A stretch of DNA of 50,978 bases from Micromonospora craterilacus (GCF_003236315.1 NZ_POTY01000011.1:1-50978); one strand, 5' to 3'. Shown: positions 20,010 to 28,645, numbered from the stretch's first letter. A program made the numbers and translations. Notes: generated from the letters alone by a model not told the origin.

Positions 20010-20507
20010 GTGTCCAATGGCAACGAGGCGCCCGCCACCTGGCTGTCCCAGGACGCGTACGACCGCCTGAAGGCCGAGCTCGACGAGTTGATCGCCAATC
20101 GGCCGATCATCGCCGCTGAGATCAACGCCCGGCGCGAGGAAGGCGACCTGCGCGAGAACGGCGGCTACCACGCCGCCCGCGAGGAGCAGGGCAAGGCCGA
20201 GGGGCGCATCCTCTACCTGAAGGAGCTGCTCCGCACGGCCCAGGTCGGCGAGGCGCCGACCGTCGACGCCGTGGCGCCCGGGATGGTCGTGACGATCTAC
20301 TTCGACGACGACGCCGACGACACAGAGACCTTCCTGCTCGGCTCACGCGAGATCGCCTCGACCACCGACCTCACGGTCTACAGCCCCGAGTCGGCCCTCG
20401 GCCAGGCGATCCTGGGCGGCAAGGCCGGTCAGGCCTGCACCTACACCGCGCCCAGCGGCGCGGACATCAAGGTGACCGTGGTCAGCTTCGAGCCGTTCTC
20501 CGGCTGA
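20010..20507 (+). CDS. greA: Transcription elongation factor GreA
   Basis: GreA enters the secondary channel of RNA polymerase and stimulates cleavage of backtracked RNA. The 165-aa protein has the N-terminal antiparallel coiled coil, about residues 15-85, with the acidic tip REEGDLRENGGYHAAREEQG at its turn, followed by the FKBP-like C-terminal domain ending in SALGQAILGGKAGQ. The GTG at 20010 is preceded by GGAGGAGG at a 6-8 nt spacing; the frame continues upstream to 19890 without a site. It converges on ilvA, and their shared terminator overlaps the last codons of ilvA. Confidence 0.96.
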   Translation: MSNGNEAPATWLSQDAYDRLKAELDELIANRPIIAAEINARREEGDLRENGGYHAAREEQGKAEGRILYLKELLRTAQVGEAPTVDAVAPGMVVTIYFDDDADDTETFLLGSREIASTTDLTVYSPESALGQAILGGKAGQACTYTAPSGADIKVTVVSFEPFSG

Positions 20508-20556
20508 GGCACGCCGCCGGCGCGACGCGATCCGCAGCCGGCCGCCCCCATTCGTG

Positions 20557-20590
20557 CAGAGGCGTGACACCGGACGGTGTCACGCCTCTG
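20557..20590. terminator. Terminator hairpin overlapping the ilvA stop codon
   Basis: A perfect 15-bp inverted repeat (20557-20571 and 20576-20590) with a GGAC loop lies 49 bases after greA. Its right arm contains the TGA of ilvA (20580-20582) and the codons just before it, so the same bases end both convergent transcripts. Confidence 0.85.
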
Positions 20591-21800
20591 GCGCGATGGT
20601 CACCTGGTAACCGCTGGCCCGCAGGGCACTGATCAGCATGTCGGAGTGCTCGACGCCCCGGGTCTCCACCGACAGCGCCACCTCGACCTCGCCGAGGCGC
20701 AGGTGCGGGTTGGCCCGCTGGTGCTCCACGTCCACCACGTTGGCCCGCTGCTCGGCGATCTCGCTCAACAGCGAGGCGAGCTGCCCGGGGCGGTCCGAGC
20801 AGCGCACGGTGACCCGCAGGTAGCGGCCGGCCGCGGCCAGGCCGTGTTCGATCACCCGCAGCATCAGCAGCGGGTCGATGTTGCCGCCGGAGAGCACGGC
20901 CACCAGCGGGGTCTCCACCTCGACCACGCCGGCCAGCACCGCCGCCACGCCGACCGCACCGGCCGGCTCCACCACCTGCTTGCCGCGCTCCAGCAGCATG
21001 AGCAGCGCCCGCGAGATGTCCTCCTCGGTGACGGTGACGATCTCGTCGACGAGCTTGCGGACATGGGTGAAGGTGATGTCGCCGGGGCGGCCGACCGCGA
21101 TGCCGTCGGCGATGGTGGCGAAGGCGGGCAGCCGTACCGGCTCGCCGGCCACCAGTGACGGCGGGAAGGCCGCCGCGCTCGCCGCCTGCACTCCGATCAC
21201 CCGGACGTCCGGCCGGAGCGCCTTGGCCGCCACCGCCATGCCGGAGATCAGCCCGCCCCCGCCGACCCCGGTGACGATCGTCTTCACCTCGGGGCACTGC
21301 TCCAGGATCTCCAGCGCCACCGTGCCCTGCCCGGCGATCACATCCTGGTGGTCGAACGGGTGGATCAGCACCGCCCCGGTGCGTTCGGCGAACGTCTGCG
21401 CCGCCACCAGGGACTCGTCCACCGTGGCTCCGACCAGCTCGACCTGGGCGCCGTACCCCTTGGTGGCCGCCACCTTGGGCAGCGGCGCGTTCACCGGCAT
21501 GAAGACGGTGGCGTGGGTGCCGACCAGCCCGGCGGCGAGCGCCACCCCCTGCGCGTGGTTGCCGGCGCTCGCCGCGACCACGCCCCGGGCGCGTTCCTGC
21601 GCCGACAGCCGCGAGATCCGCACGTACGCGCCGCGCACCTTGTACGACCCCGCCCGTTGGAGGTTCTCGCACTTGAGCCAGGCCGGGCCGCCGAGCGCGG
21701 CGCTGAGCGGGCGGGAGGGCTCCAGCGGGGTGATGCGGATGACGCCGGCGAGCAGCTCCCTCGCGGCCCGCACGTCGTCCAGGCTGACCAGTTCCGTCAT
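20580..21800 (-). CDS. ilvA: Threonine ammonia-lyase
   Basis: This PLP enzyme deaminates threonine to 2-oxobutyrate, the first step of isoleucine synthesis or threonine catabolism. The 406-aa length fits the short form with a single C-terminal ACT domain. The PLP lysine is Lys54 in GSYKVRGA, with SAGNHAQGVA, the phosphate loop TGVGGGGLISG and the C-terminal SGGNIDP. The ACT-like domain covers about residues 325-402 (VRCSDRPGQLASLLSEI), the usual place for effector control. The ATG at 21800 overlaps the stop of the upstream DUF4328 gene by four bases, so translation is coupled. Long IlvA enzymes have two ACT-like units, so this is the TdcB/short biosynthetic type. Confidence 0.94.
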   Translation of the reverse strand: MTELVSLDDVRAARELLAGVIRITPLEPSRPLSAALGGPAWLKCENLQRAGSYKVRGAYVRISRLSAQERARGVVAASAGNHAQGVALAAGLVGTHATVFMPVNAPLPKVAATKGYGAQVELVGATVDESLVAAQTFAERTGAVLIHPFDHQDVIAGQGTVALEILEQCPEVKTIVTGVGGGGLISGMAVAAKALRPDVRVIGVQAASAAAFPPSLVAGEPVRLPAFATIADGIAVGRPGDITFTHVRKLVDEIVTVTEEDISRALLMLLERGKQVVEPAGAVGVAAVLAGVVEVETPLVAVLSGGNIDPLLMLRVIEHGLAAAGRYLRVTVRCSDRPGQLASLLSEIAEQRANVVDVEHQRANPHLRLGEVEVALSVETRGVEHSDMLISALRASGYQVTIAPEA

Positions 21801-22690
21801 GCCCCGATCGTGCCACCCGCCCCGCCGGACTCGGCCGGCGGCGGGGTGCCCGTCGGGCCGCCCGTGCTCGGCGCCGCCCCGGCCGGGCTGGCTGGCGCGG
21901 CCACGGTCATGCCGGGCACGATCGGGCCGGCGGGCATCCCGCGCGCGATCCGGGCGGTCTGCGCGGCGGAGATCCGGTGGATCAGCACGATAAGCGACCC
22001 CCCGGCCACCACACAGGCCAGCGTGGGCACGAGGTACGCCCCGGCCGACGAGGCGTAGTAGTCGACGTACGCCTCGAAGTCGGCCTCGGTCTCCGGTGGA
22101 TACGGCAGAGCCTCGTACTCCGCGACGGAGCTGGTGAGTCGATCCGTGAACAGGTACGCCAGCCAGGCCGCCCACCAGACCCTGACCAGCCACGGGGTGC
22201 TCAGCCGCCAGAGGCTGTCCCGGGCGATGTTGGCCACCACCCGGTAGGGCACCACGACGTTGACGAACGGCACCAGCCACCCGGCGATCGCCCATCCGTC
22301 GGAGAGGGTCGGCCCGGCGCCCGGGAAGGCGTTCAGGTTCATCCGGGCCCGCCAGCTCCAGACGATGACGAGCACGACGGCCACCAGGAACGCCGCGCCG
22401 TGCGCCACCCCTGCCGTGAGTTCCAGCAGGCCAGTAATCAGCAGGAACTGGTCGCCGTCGGCCCCGGCCGCCGCCCGGTGCGCGACCAGTGCGTTGACCG
22501 GTTGGATCGCCAGCGTCAACAGGAGTGCCAGGGTGGTCGCGCCCACGGCGACCGCGGCGGCCCGACCGATACCGTGGACCGGCCGGACCCGGGCACCGGG
22601 GTACAGCGCGGGAGAACCGACCGGCGTGCGGCAGATCGGACATTCCATGGTGCGTACGTCGACGTCGGCGTCGCAGGTGTGGCAGCGCAT
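21797..22690 (-). CDS. DUF4328 multipass membrane protein
   Basis: This 297-aa protein begins with a zinc-ribbon-like CHTCDADVDVRTMECPIC (two CxxC pairs) and then has about six transmembrane helices with the DUF4328 hallmark GWAIAGWLVPFVNVVVPYRVVANIARDS and an early WSWRARMNLNAF. The C-terminal 50 residues are a Pro/Gly/Ala tail. Its function is unknown. The ATG has GGGAGGA about 11 nt upstream. Its stop overlaps the ilvA start by four bases, so ilvA depends on its translation, an unexpected pairing of a membrane protein with an amino-acid enzyme. The amidase gene upstream on the same strand ends 43 bases before it. Confidence 0.85.
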   Translation of the reverse strand: MRCHTCDADVDVRTMECPICRTPVGSPALYPGARVRPVHGIGRAAAVAVGATTLALLLTLAIQPVNALVAHRAAAGADGDQFLLITGLLELTAGVAHGAAFLVAVVLVIVWSWRARMNLNAFPGAGPTLSDGWAIAGWLVPFVNVVVPYRVVANIARDSLWRLSTPWLVRVWWAAWLAYLFTDRLTSSVAEYEALPYPPETEADFEAYVDYYASSAGAYLVPTLACVVAGGSLIVLIHRISAAQTARIARGMPAGPIVPGMTVAAPASPAGAAPSTGGPTGTPPPAESGGAGGTIGA

Positions 22691-22733
22691 GACCCTGGGT
22701 CCTCCCGGTACGTGGCACCGGGAGCGTAGAGGG

Positions 22734-24137
22734 TCAAGCGCTGGCCGGCGACCCCGTTCCGACGCGCGGGTAACCCGGGGCGTGCCGCGGCCACGGGGCC
22801 TCCATCTCGAACTGGCCGGCGACGCCGAGTAGCAGCAGTTCCGAGCCGGGCGGGCCGACCAACTGCACGGCTAGCGGCAGCCCGTCCGGGCGGCGGCCCA
22901 CCGGCACCACCAGCGCCGGCAGGCCGGCGATGTTCCACGGTGCCGCGTACGGGGCGTACCGGATGTTGGCCAGCATGTTGGCCTGCCAGGACCGGGTCGA
23001 CCAGTTGGTGGCCGGCGGCGGCACGGTCGCCAGGGCCGGGGTGAGCAGTAGGTCCACCGAGTGGTCGGCGAAGAATCCGATCGACCGTTCGCGCCAGGCG
23101 AGCCGGTCGGCCTCCCGGACGTACCCGCGCCGCCACGCCCATTCGCCGAGCGCGACGTGCCGGCGGCTGCGGCGTTGCAGGCTGCGCCGGTCGATCCCGA
23201 CGGCGCGCACGTCCGCGGCGGCGGCCGCGAACCAGGTGGCGATGCCCTGCAACCCCAGGGCGGTCGGGTAGACGGGGTCGGCCGGCACGGTGTCGTGCCC
23301 GGCCGCGGCGAGCAGCCGGCCGGCGGCGGCGACCGCGTCCCGGTTCGGCGCGTCGGGCGACACGCCGCGCACCGGGGACCGCAGCGACACGCCGACCCGC
23401 AGCCGCTGCGGCGGGACGAGCTTCTCCTGGGCGCGGCCGGCGAGCACCTGGAAGCCGACGGCCGCGTCGGCGACCGTGGTGGTGAGCACGCCGTGCTCGG
23501 TCAACCCGAACCAGTCCTCCGCGCCGAGCTGGCAGGGCACCACTCCCCGCCCCGGCTTCAGGCCGACCAGGCCGCAGCAGGCGGCCGGGATGCGGATCGA
23601 ACCGAGTCCGTCGTTGCCGTGGGCGATCGGCACCAGCCCCGCGGCCACCGCCGCCGCCGCGCCGCCCGACGAGCCGCCCGGGGTACGCCCCCGGTCCCAG
23701 GGGTTGCGGGTGATCGCCGTGTCGTCGTCGGTCACCCCCCAGAGGCCCAGCTCGGGCATCCGGGTGACACCGAGGATCACCGCGCCGGCACCGCGCAGCC
23801 GGCGGACCACCTCGTGGTCGGCCTCCGCCACCGCGGTACGCACCGCGGCGGAACCGTTCCAGGTGGGCATGCCGGCCACCGGGGTGTTCTCCTTGACCGC
23901 GACCGGCACCCCGGCCAGCGGCAGGTTGGCCAGGTCCTCCTGCTCGTCGACCTTCTCCGCCTCGGTGACCGCCGCCCCGCCGCGTACCGTGCGGAACGCG
24001 GCGAGGTCGACGTCGGCCTGCGCGACGTGGTCGAGGTGGTCGGCCAGAACCTGGGTGGCGGAGACGTCCCCCCGCCGTACGCCCCGGGCGATCTGTTTGG
24101 CGGTCGCCCCGACCCAGGTCGGCATGATGTCCTGCAC
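22734..24137 (-). CDS. Amidase (amidase signature family)
   Basis: This is a Ser-cisSer-Lys amide hydrolase. The 467-aa protein shows the catalytic lysine in VPVAVKENTPV, the glycine/serine-rich signature PGGSSGGAAAAVAAG, and GLGSIRIPAACCGLVGLKPGRG with the nucleophilic serine of the family. The substrate is not predictable; GatA is excluded by the lack of a gatB/gatC context. I chose the GTG at 24135-24137 because GGGGAGG sits exactly 6 nt upstream; the ATG two codons earlier directly abuts that site and is less plausible. It lies 22 bases after metB on the same strand, so metB, amidase, DUF4328 and ilvA may form one operon. Confidence 0.88.
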   Translation of the reverse strand: MQDIMPTWVGATAKQIARGVRRGDVSATQVLADHLDHVAQADVDLAAFRTVRGGAAVTEAEKVDEQEDLANLPLAGVPVAVKENTPVAGMPTWNGSAAVRTAVAEADHEVVRRLRGAGAVILGVTRMPELGLWGVTDDDTAITRNPWDRGRTPGGSSGGAAAAVAAGLVPIAHGNDGLGSIRIPAACCGLVGLKPGRGVVPCQLGAEDWFGLTEHGVLTTTVADAAVGFQVLAGRAQEKLVPPQRLRVGVSLRSPVRGVSPDAPNRDAVAAAGRLLAAAGHDTVPADPVYPTALGLQGIATWFAAAAADVRAVGIDRRSLQRRSRRHVALGEWAWRRGYVREADRLAWRERSIGFFADHSVDLLLTPALATVPPPATNWSTRSWQANMLANIRYAPYAAPWNIAGLPALVVPVGRRPDGLPLAVQLVGPPGSELLLLGVAGQFEMEAPWPRHAPGYPRVGTGSPASA

Positions 24138-24159
24138 GGCCATCCTCCCCAGCCAGCGG

Positions 24160-25302
24160 TCAGCCCAGCGCCTGCTCCAGATCGGCGAGCAGGTCTTCGA
24201 CCGTCTCGATGCCGACAGACAGTCGCACGAGATCGCCGGGAACTTCAAGCGGCGAGCCGGCAGCACTCGCGTGTGTCATCCGGCCCGGGTGCTCGATCAG
24301 GGATTCCACCCCACCGAGCGACTCGGCGAGCACGAAAAGCTTGGCCCGGTTGCAGATCTCGACGGCGTGGTCCTCCCCGCCTGCGGCCCGGAACGAGATC
24401 ATCCCGCCGAACCGGCGCATCTGCTTCGCCGCCACCTCGTGCCCGGGGTGCGAGGGCAGCCCCGGGTAGAGCACCTGACCGACCTTGGCGTGCCCGTCCA
24501 GGTACGCGGCGATCCGCTCGGCGTTGTCGCAGTGCCGATCCATCCGTACACCGAGGGTCTTGATGCCGCGCAGGGTCAGCCAGGCGTCGAACGGCCCGTT
24601 GACCGCGCCCATCGCGTTCTGGTGGTAGCGCAGCTGCTCGCCGAGTGCGGCGTCGGCCGCCACCAGCGCACCACCGACCACGTCGGAGTGCCCGCCGATG
24701 TACTTGGTGGTGGAGTGCACCACCACGTCCGCGCCGAGCGCGATCGGCTGCTGCAGGTACGGCGAGGCGAAGGTGTTGTCGACCACCAGCAGCGCTCCGG
24801 CGTCGTGCGCGACGGCGGCGAGGGTGGCGATGTCGGCGATGCCGAGCAGCGGGTTCGTCGGCGTCTCCACCCACACCACCTTGGTGACGCCGGGGCGGAT
24901 CGCGGCCCGCACAGCGTCCGGGTCGGAGACCTTCGCCGGGGTGTACGCCAGGCCCCACCGCTCGGCCACCTTCGCGAAGAGCCGGTACGTGCCGCCGTAC
25001 GCGTCGTCCGGGATGACCACGTGATCACCAGGGGCGCAGACGGTACGCAGCAGGGTGTCCTCGGCGGCCAGGCCGCTGGCGAAGGCCAGCCCGACCGGCC
25101 CGCCCTCCAGGGCGGCCAGGCACTCCTGGAGCGCGTCCCGGGTCGGGTTGCCGGAGCGGCTGTACTCGTAGCCGAGCCGGGGCGCGCCGACCGCGTCCTG
25201 GGCGTACGTGCTGGTCTGGTAGATCGGTGGGATCACCGCGCCGGTGCGGGCCTCGGGGTCCTGGCCGGCGTGGATGGCGAGCGTCTCGAAGCCGTGGTTC
25301 AT
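24160..25302 (-). CDS. metB: Cystathionine gamma-synthase
   Basis: MetB joins an activated homoserine with cysteine to make cystathionine in methionine synthesis; close relatives run the reverse as cystathionine gamma-lyase. The 380-aa protein has the Cys/Met-metabolism PLP fold: the PLP lysine is Lys200 in HSTTKYIGGHSD, with YSRSGNPTRDALQECLA, ASGLAAE and ETPTNPLL. The ATG at 25302 is preceded by TAACGT at 7 nt, suggesting a leaderless transcript; there is no good ribosome site and no SAM riboswitch. In M. tuberculosis metB is two genes from cbs, while here cbs is 20 kb away. The gamma-synthase/gamma-lyase distinction is not certain from sequence. Confidence 0.92.
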   Translation of the reverse strand: MNHGFETLAIHAGQDPEARTGAVIPPIYQTSTYAQDAVGAPRLGYEYSRSGNPTRDALQECLAALEGGPVGLAFASGLAAEDTLLRTVCAPGDHVVIPDDAYGGTYRLFAKVAERWGLAYTPAKVSDPDAVRAAIRPGVTKVVWVETPTNPLLGIADIATLAAVAHDAGALLVVDNTFASPYLQQPIALGADVVVHSTTKYIGGHSDVVGGALVAADAALGEQLRYHQNAMGAVNGPFDAWLTLRGIKTLGVRMDRHCDNAERIAAYLDGHAKVGQVLYPGLPSHPGHEVAAKQMRRFGGMISFRAAGGEDHAVEICNRAKLFVLAESLGGVESLIEHPGRMTHASAAGSPLEVPGDLVRLSVGIETVEDLLADLEQALG

Positions 25303-25309
25303 TCCGCAG

Positions 25310-25315
25310 ACGTTA
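25310..25315 (-). promoter_or_regulatory. -10 hexamer of metB
   Basis: TAACGT on the minus strand ends 7 nt before the metB ATG, with no ribosome-binding site between, consistent with a leaderless or near-leaderless mRNA. Confidence 0.45.
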
Positions 25316-25386
25316 GTCCTCCCGCCCCGTCCCAGCGTATGGAACCCGGCGCGGTTCGCCTCCGACGTCCTGTCGGACCGTTGGGC

Positions 25387-25392
25387 GATACT
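25387..25392 (+). promoter_or_regulatory. -10 hexamer of the AbiEii-like pair
   Basis: GATACT differs from TATACT by one base and ends 6 nt before the GTG at 25399, with no ribosome-binding site, suggesting a leaderless bicistronic transcript. Confidence 0.45.
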
Positions 25393-25398
25393 GGCCGG

Positions 25399-25725
25399 GT
25401 GACCCCGACCGAGACGCTGCCATCCCGCCTGATCGGCGTAGCCGACCGCATCCCGGCCTCGCTCGACCTGCTGGCAGGTCCCGATCATGGTCGCGTCGCC
25501 CTGCCCGTACGACTGGCCTGGTCCGGCCTGACCGAGTTCGACGTCGGCGACGCCCGACAGCGTCTGACGCTTTACCGCACGCTCCTGGATTGCGGCCAGC
25601 GTGAGGACATCATCCGCTATGTCAACGCCCTCCTGCTGCGCGCCGACTGGCCCCGGATCCGGCGGCTGACTTCCCGCCGCCTGGTTGCCGTCTGGGAGCG
25701 GCAGCTTCCCGAGTTGGCCGCATGA
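25399..25725 (+). CDS. Small partner of an AbiEii-like nucleotidyltransferase
   Basis: I do not recognise this 108-aa protein by family. It is mainly helical by composition, with a Leu-rich and Arg-rich C-terminal half (LYRTLLDCGQREDIIRYVNALLLRADW, then LTSRRLVAVWERQ). I see no clear helix-turn-helix, zinc site or membrane segment. It starts with GTG behind an AT-rich hexamer, leaderless. Its stop is one base before the ATG of the nucleotidyltransferase, so the two are certainly co-transcribed. By position it is the candidate antitoxin or regulator, but it is far shorter than the classical AbiEi antitoxin, so this is inference. It is divergent from metB across 96 bp. Confidence 0.72.
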   Translation: MTPTETLPSRLIGVADRIPASLDLLAGPDHGRVALPVRLAWSGLTEFDVGDARQRLTLYRTLLDCGQREDIIRYVNALLLRADWPRIRRLTSRRLVAVWERQLPELAA

Positions 25726-25726
25726 C

Positions 25727-26419
25727 ATGGAGGAACTACACCGACGGTTGCTGCGCATCGGCTTCGACGCCGGCGAGGATCTCGGCTTGGTCCTCGCGGG
25801 TGGTTACGCCCTGTCGGCACACGAGCTGACCAGTAGGCCCTCTCGGGACATCGACTTCGCAACGGCGACCGCCATGCCGCTGCCGGCGGTGGCCGAACGG
25901 CTCGCCGACGCCTACGTCGCCGGCGGCTTCGCCGCACGCATCATCGAGGCCACCCCGCGAATGGCGCGACTCGTGATCTCCGCGGAGGCGACCGAATGTG
26001 AAGTCGATCTCCTGAAGGAAGCGATCGGGCCTCCCGCGCAACTCAGCATCGGTCCTGTCCTCGCGCTCGAGGATGCGGTCGGGCTGAAGGTGCGAGCCCT
26101 GCACGAACGCGCAGCGCACCGGGACTACATCGACATCTGCGCCGCCAACGGCCGACTGAACCGGCACGAGCTGGAGTCGCTGGGCGCACAGCACACCATC
26201 GGTTTCTCCTTGGCGGAGTTGGCCGACCGGCTTGGTGGCGTCCGCGAACTTGATGACGAGACTTTCATGGCCTACGGGCTCAGCGAGGGCGACGTCGAGG
26301 CGCTGTGCGGGTGGGCGCTCGCCTGGGAGGCGGACATCCGGTCTCGGCTGGCGAACGGGGAGACCGGCCCGGTCGGCGTCGCAGGAGACGAGTGGGAGGC
26401 CTACCTCGATCCGGCGTAA
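25727..26419 (+). CDS. Nucleotidyltransferase of the AbiEii/AbiGii toxin family
   Basis: This 230-aa protein has the minimal nucleotidyltransferase fold of type IV toxin-antitoxin AbiEii toxins. The motif GGYALSAHELTSRPSRDIDFAT (residues 25-46) carries the GG loop and the metal-binding aspartates Asp41 and Asp43. ECEVDLLKE supplies the third acidic position, and EDAVGLKVRALHERAAHRDYIDI is the characteristic Lys-Arg-Asp motif of the C-terminal part. Such toxins transfer nucleotides to a target and can stop growth or block phage. It is shorter than AbiEii (about 300 aa), so activity is uncertain. It begins one base after the 108-aa gene and is followed 52 bases later by the HIT gene on its own promoter. 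Confidence 0.85.
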   Translation: MEELHRRLLRIGFDAGEDLGLVLAGGYALSAHELTSRPSRDIDFATATAMPLPAVAERLADAYVAGGFAARIIEATPRMARLVISAEATECEVDLLKEAIGPPAQLSIGPVLALEDAVGLKVRALHERAAHRDYIDICAANGRLNRHELESLGAQHTIGFSLAELADRLGGVRELDDETFMAYGLSEGDVEALCGWALAWEADIRSRLANGETGPVGVAGDEWEAYLDPA

Positions 26420-26459
26420 GCCTGAGGCGGGCCGCCGGCCAGGGTTCGCCGGCCGGCAT

Positions 26460-26465
26460 TAGCCT
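26460..26465 (+). promoter_or_regulatory. -10 hexamer of the HIT gene
   Basis: TAGCCT ends 6 nt before the ATG at 26472 and there is no ribosome-binding site, which suggests a leaderless transcript. Confidence 0.5.
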
Positions 26466-26471
26466 GGGCCG

Positions 26472-26888
26472 ATGGCGGGGTGCGTGTTCTGCGGGATCGT
26501 GGCGGGCGAGGTGCCGGCGTTCCGGGTCGTCGATGAACCGGACGGGGTGGCGTTCCTGGACACCCGGCCGGTGTTCAAGGGGCACCTGCTGGTGGTGCCC
26601 CGCACACACCTGGTCACCCTCGCCGACCTGCCGCCGGAGTCCGTCGCCGGATACTTCGGCCTGGTCCGGCGGCTCGCCACGGCGGTGGAGGCCGGTCTGG
26701 GCGCGGGTGGCACGTTCGTGGCGATGAACAACAAGGTGTCCCAGTCGGTGCCGCACCTGCACACCCACGTGGTGCCGCGGACGAAGGGCGACGGGCTGCG
26801 CGGTTTCTTCTGGCCGCGTACCCGCTACGCGGACGACGCCGACGCCACCTCCTACGCGGACCGTATCCGAATCGCCCTCGGGGTGTGA
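26472..26888 (+). CDS. HIT-family nucleotide hydrolase or transferase
   Basis: This 138-aa protein is a histidine-triad enzyme of the Hint/Fhit superfamily, acting on nucleoside phosphoramidates or dinucleotides. The triad is HLHTH at residues 95-99, with His97 the nucleophile. An N-terminal CxxC (Cys4, Cys7) and FKGHLLVVPRTH are typical of the bacterial Hint subgroup. Its exact substrate is not known. It starts leaderlessly behind TAGCCT. Downstream, msrA follows after 84 bases with its own ribosome site. Confidence 0.92.
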   Translation: MAGCVFCGIVAGEVPAFRVVDEPDGVAFLDTRPVFKGHLLVVPRTHLVTLADLPPESVAGYFGLVRRLATAVEAGLGAGGTFVAMNNKVSQSVPHLHTHVVPRTKGDGLRGFFWPRTRYADDADATSYADRIRIALGV

Positions 26889-26972
26889 GCGGGCCTGAGC
26901 GGACGCGGGGCGGGTAAGGAAGTGAGGTCCGCCGGTGTTGCAGGCGGGGAAGGGTACGAAAGGAGTTCCACC

Positions 26973-27635
<663 letters not shown>

Positions 27636-27650
27636 CCACGTTCACGGGGA

Positions 27651-27677
27651 GGGCCCGCAGCATGGTGCTGCGGGCCC
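27651..27677. terminator. Terminator hairpin after msrA
   Basis: A perfect 12-bp stem (27651-27662 and 27666-27677) with a TGG loop lies 16 bases after msrA and before the convergent end of the RHS operon. Confidence 0.85.
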
Positions 27678-27731
27678 CTTCGGCACACCGCCACTACCTC
27701 GCCAGGCGCTCCCCCGCCGGTGTTGCGATGG

Positions 27732-28217
27732 CTACCCGCCGTAGATGACCGTCAGCGCGAACAGGAGCCAGGCGAGCGTCGTGACGCTCAGGAACACGAT
27801 GTCGAACGCGATCTGGTGTTTCCGTCGCACCACCGCCAGCGCATGGTCGGTAAGGCCCCCGCATAACGACGCGACCACAGCCGCCACGCCGAGTAGGGCA
27901 ACACCTGCCGCAACGACATCGCCCACCGGGTTCGGAATCGCCATCAGGGGAAGCGTGAGGACCAACAGCACCGCACCGAAGACGAACAGCAGAGCGAACA
28001 TCAGTCGCGCGACGAGCGACTCCCATTCGCCCTCTGTCTCCTCGGTCGCCACCCGCCGCTCCGACGCGATCTTCTCCAGCCAGAGCGAATAGCCGGAGGA
28101 GAGGCTCCAATTGTCGGCGGCGCGCTTCCGCATCACGGACTCGATCGATCGCGCAACCCAGCCCGCCATGGTGAGGGGAAGCGGGAGCCGCGCCCCCTCA
28201 CCACCGGCGCTTTTCAC
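27732..28217 (-). CDS. Putative immunity protein of the RHS toxin (small membrane protein)
   Basis: I do not recognise this 161-aa protein. It has three hydrophobic helices (about residues 72-93, 99-119 and 138-158) after a charged N-terminal region rich in Glu and Arg, so it is an inner-membrane protein. It starts with GTG at 28215-28217, sharing four bases with the RHS stop codon (GTGA), and is the only gene after it; a second in-frame ATG at 28167-28169 would remove 16 residues and keep all helices. In polymorphic toxin systems the gene directly after the toxin tip is usually its immunity gene, and a membrane immunity protein often pairs with a toxin acting on membranes. The base composition of this gene is visibly lower in GC than its neighbours, as expected for a swapped cassette. 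The immunity role is inference. Confidence 0.7.
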   Translation of the reverse strand: MKSAGGEGARLPLPLTMAGWVARSIESVMRKRAADNWSLSSGYSLWLEKIASERRVATEETEGEWESLVARLMFALLFVFGAVLLVLTLPLMAIPNPVGDVVAAGVALLGVAAVVASLCGGLTDHALAVVRRKHQIAFDIVFLSVTTLAWLLFALTVIYGG

Positions 28218-28645
28218 CAGAACCGCCGCGTCCTTCGATAGCTTCGAATCTCGTCGTACGTCCCTCTCGCAATGTTGAAGGAACTATACCCTCGGTCGAT
28301 TCGATCAGCTCGCATGGTGTATCTCCGGTGGAAACCCCGGTGCGCGGCGGCGGCCTTCTGCCTCTTTCGCTTGTTGACCGCACCCTTTCCGGGCACGCCC
28401 TTCGGTGCGCGACTGATTGCCTTCGCTTTTCGTGCCTTGTTGTAGAACTTGAATGCCTTTCCGGCGCCGAAGGTGGCCGAGCCGGCGATATCCCACCACC
28501 CGGATCGGTCCCCGCGTGACACCTTGTAGATGCCGCGACCGAGGGAGATGGCAGCAGAGACGGCTGCGCAGGCACCACATCCGAACAGTCCCGCCACCGC
28601 CAGCACCGTCGCGGTCCGGTCGAAGATCTTGCCCCAACTGATCTT
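28214..28645 (-). other. Variable C-terminal tip of the RHS protein (candidate toxin)
   Basis: Residues 1956-2098 of the RHS protein follow the conserved core end NCFDLDG. The tip starts with a glycine/alanine-rich hydrophobic stretch (VLAVAGLFGCGACAAVSAAISLG) and ends in a very basic segment (KRKRQKAAAAHRGFHRRY ... SYRRTRRFW). I see no HNH, ADP-ribosyl, deaminase or protease motif. The DNA here is less GC-rich than the core. Whether it is a pore-former, nuclease or something else cannot be told. Confidence 0.55.

Noticed and set aside
25303..25398. SAM riboswitch upstream of metB
   Set aside because: The 96-bp gap lacks the S-box/SAM-IV core and a hairpin, and metB appears leaderless.
28214..28645. 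HNH or ADP-ribosylating toxin domain in the RHS tip
   Set aside because: None of the needed His/Asn/Glu catalytic patterns can be seen.
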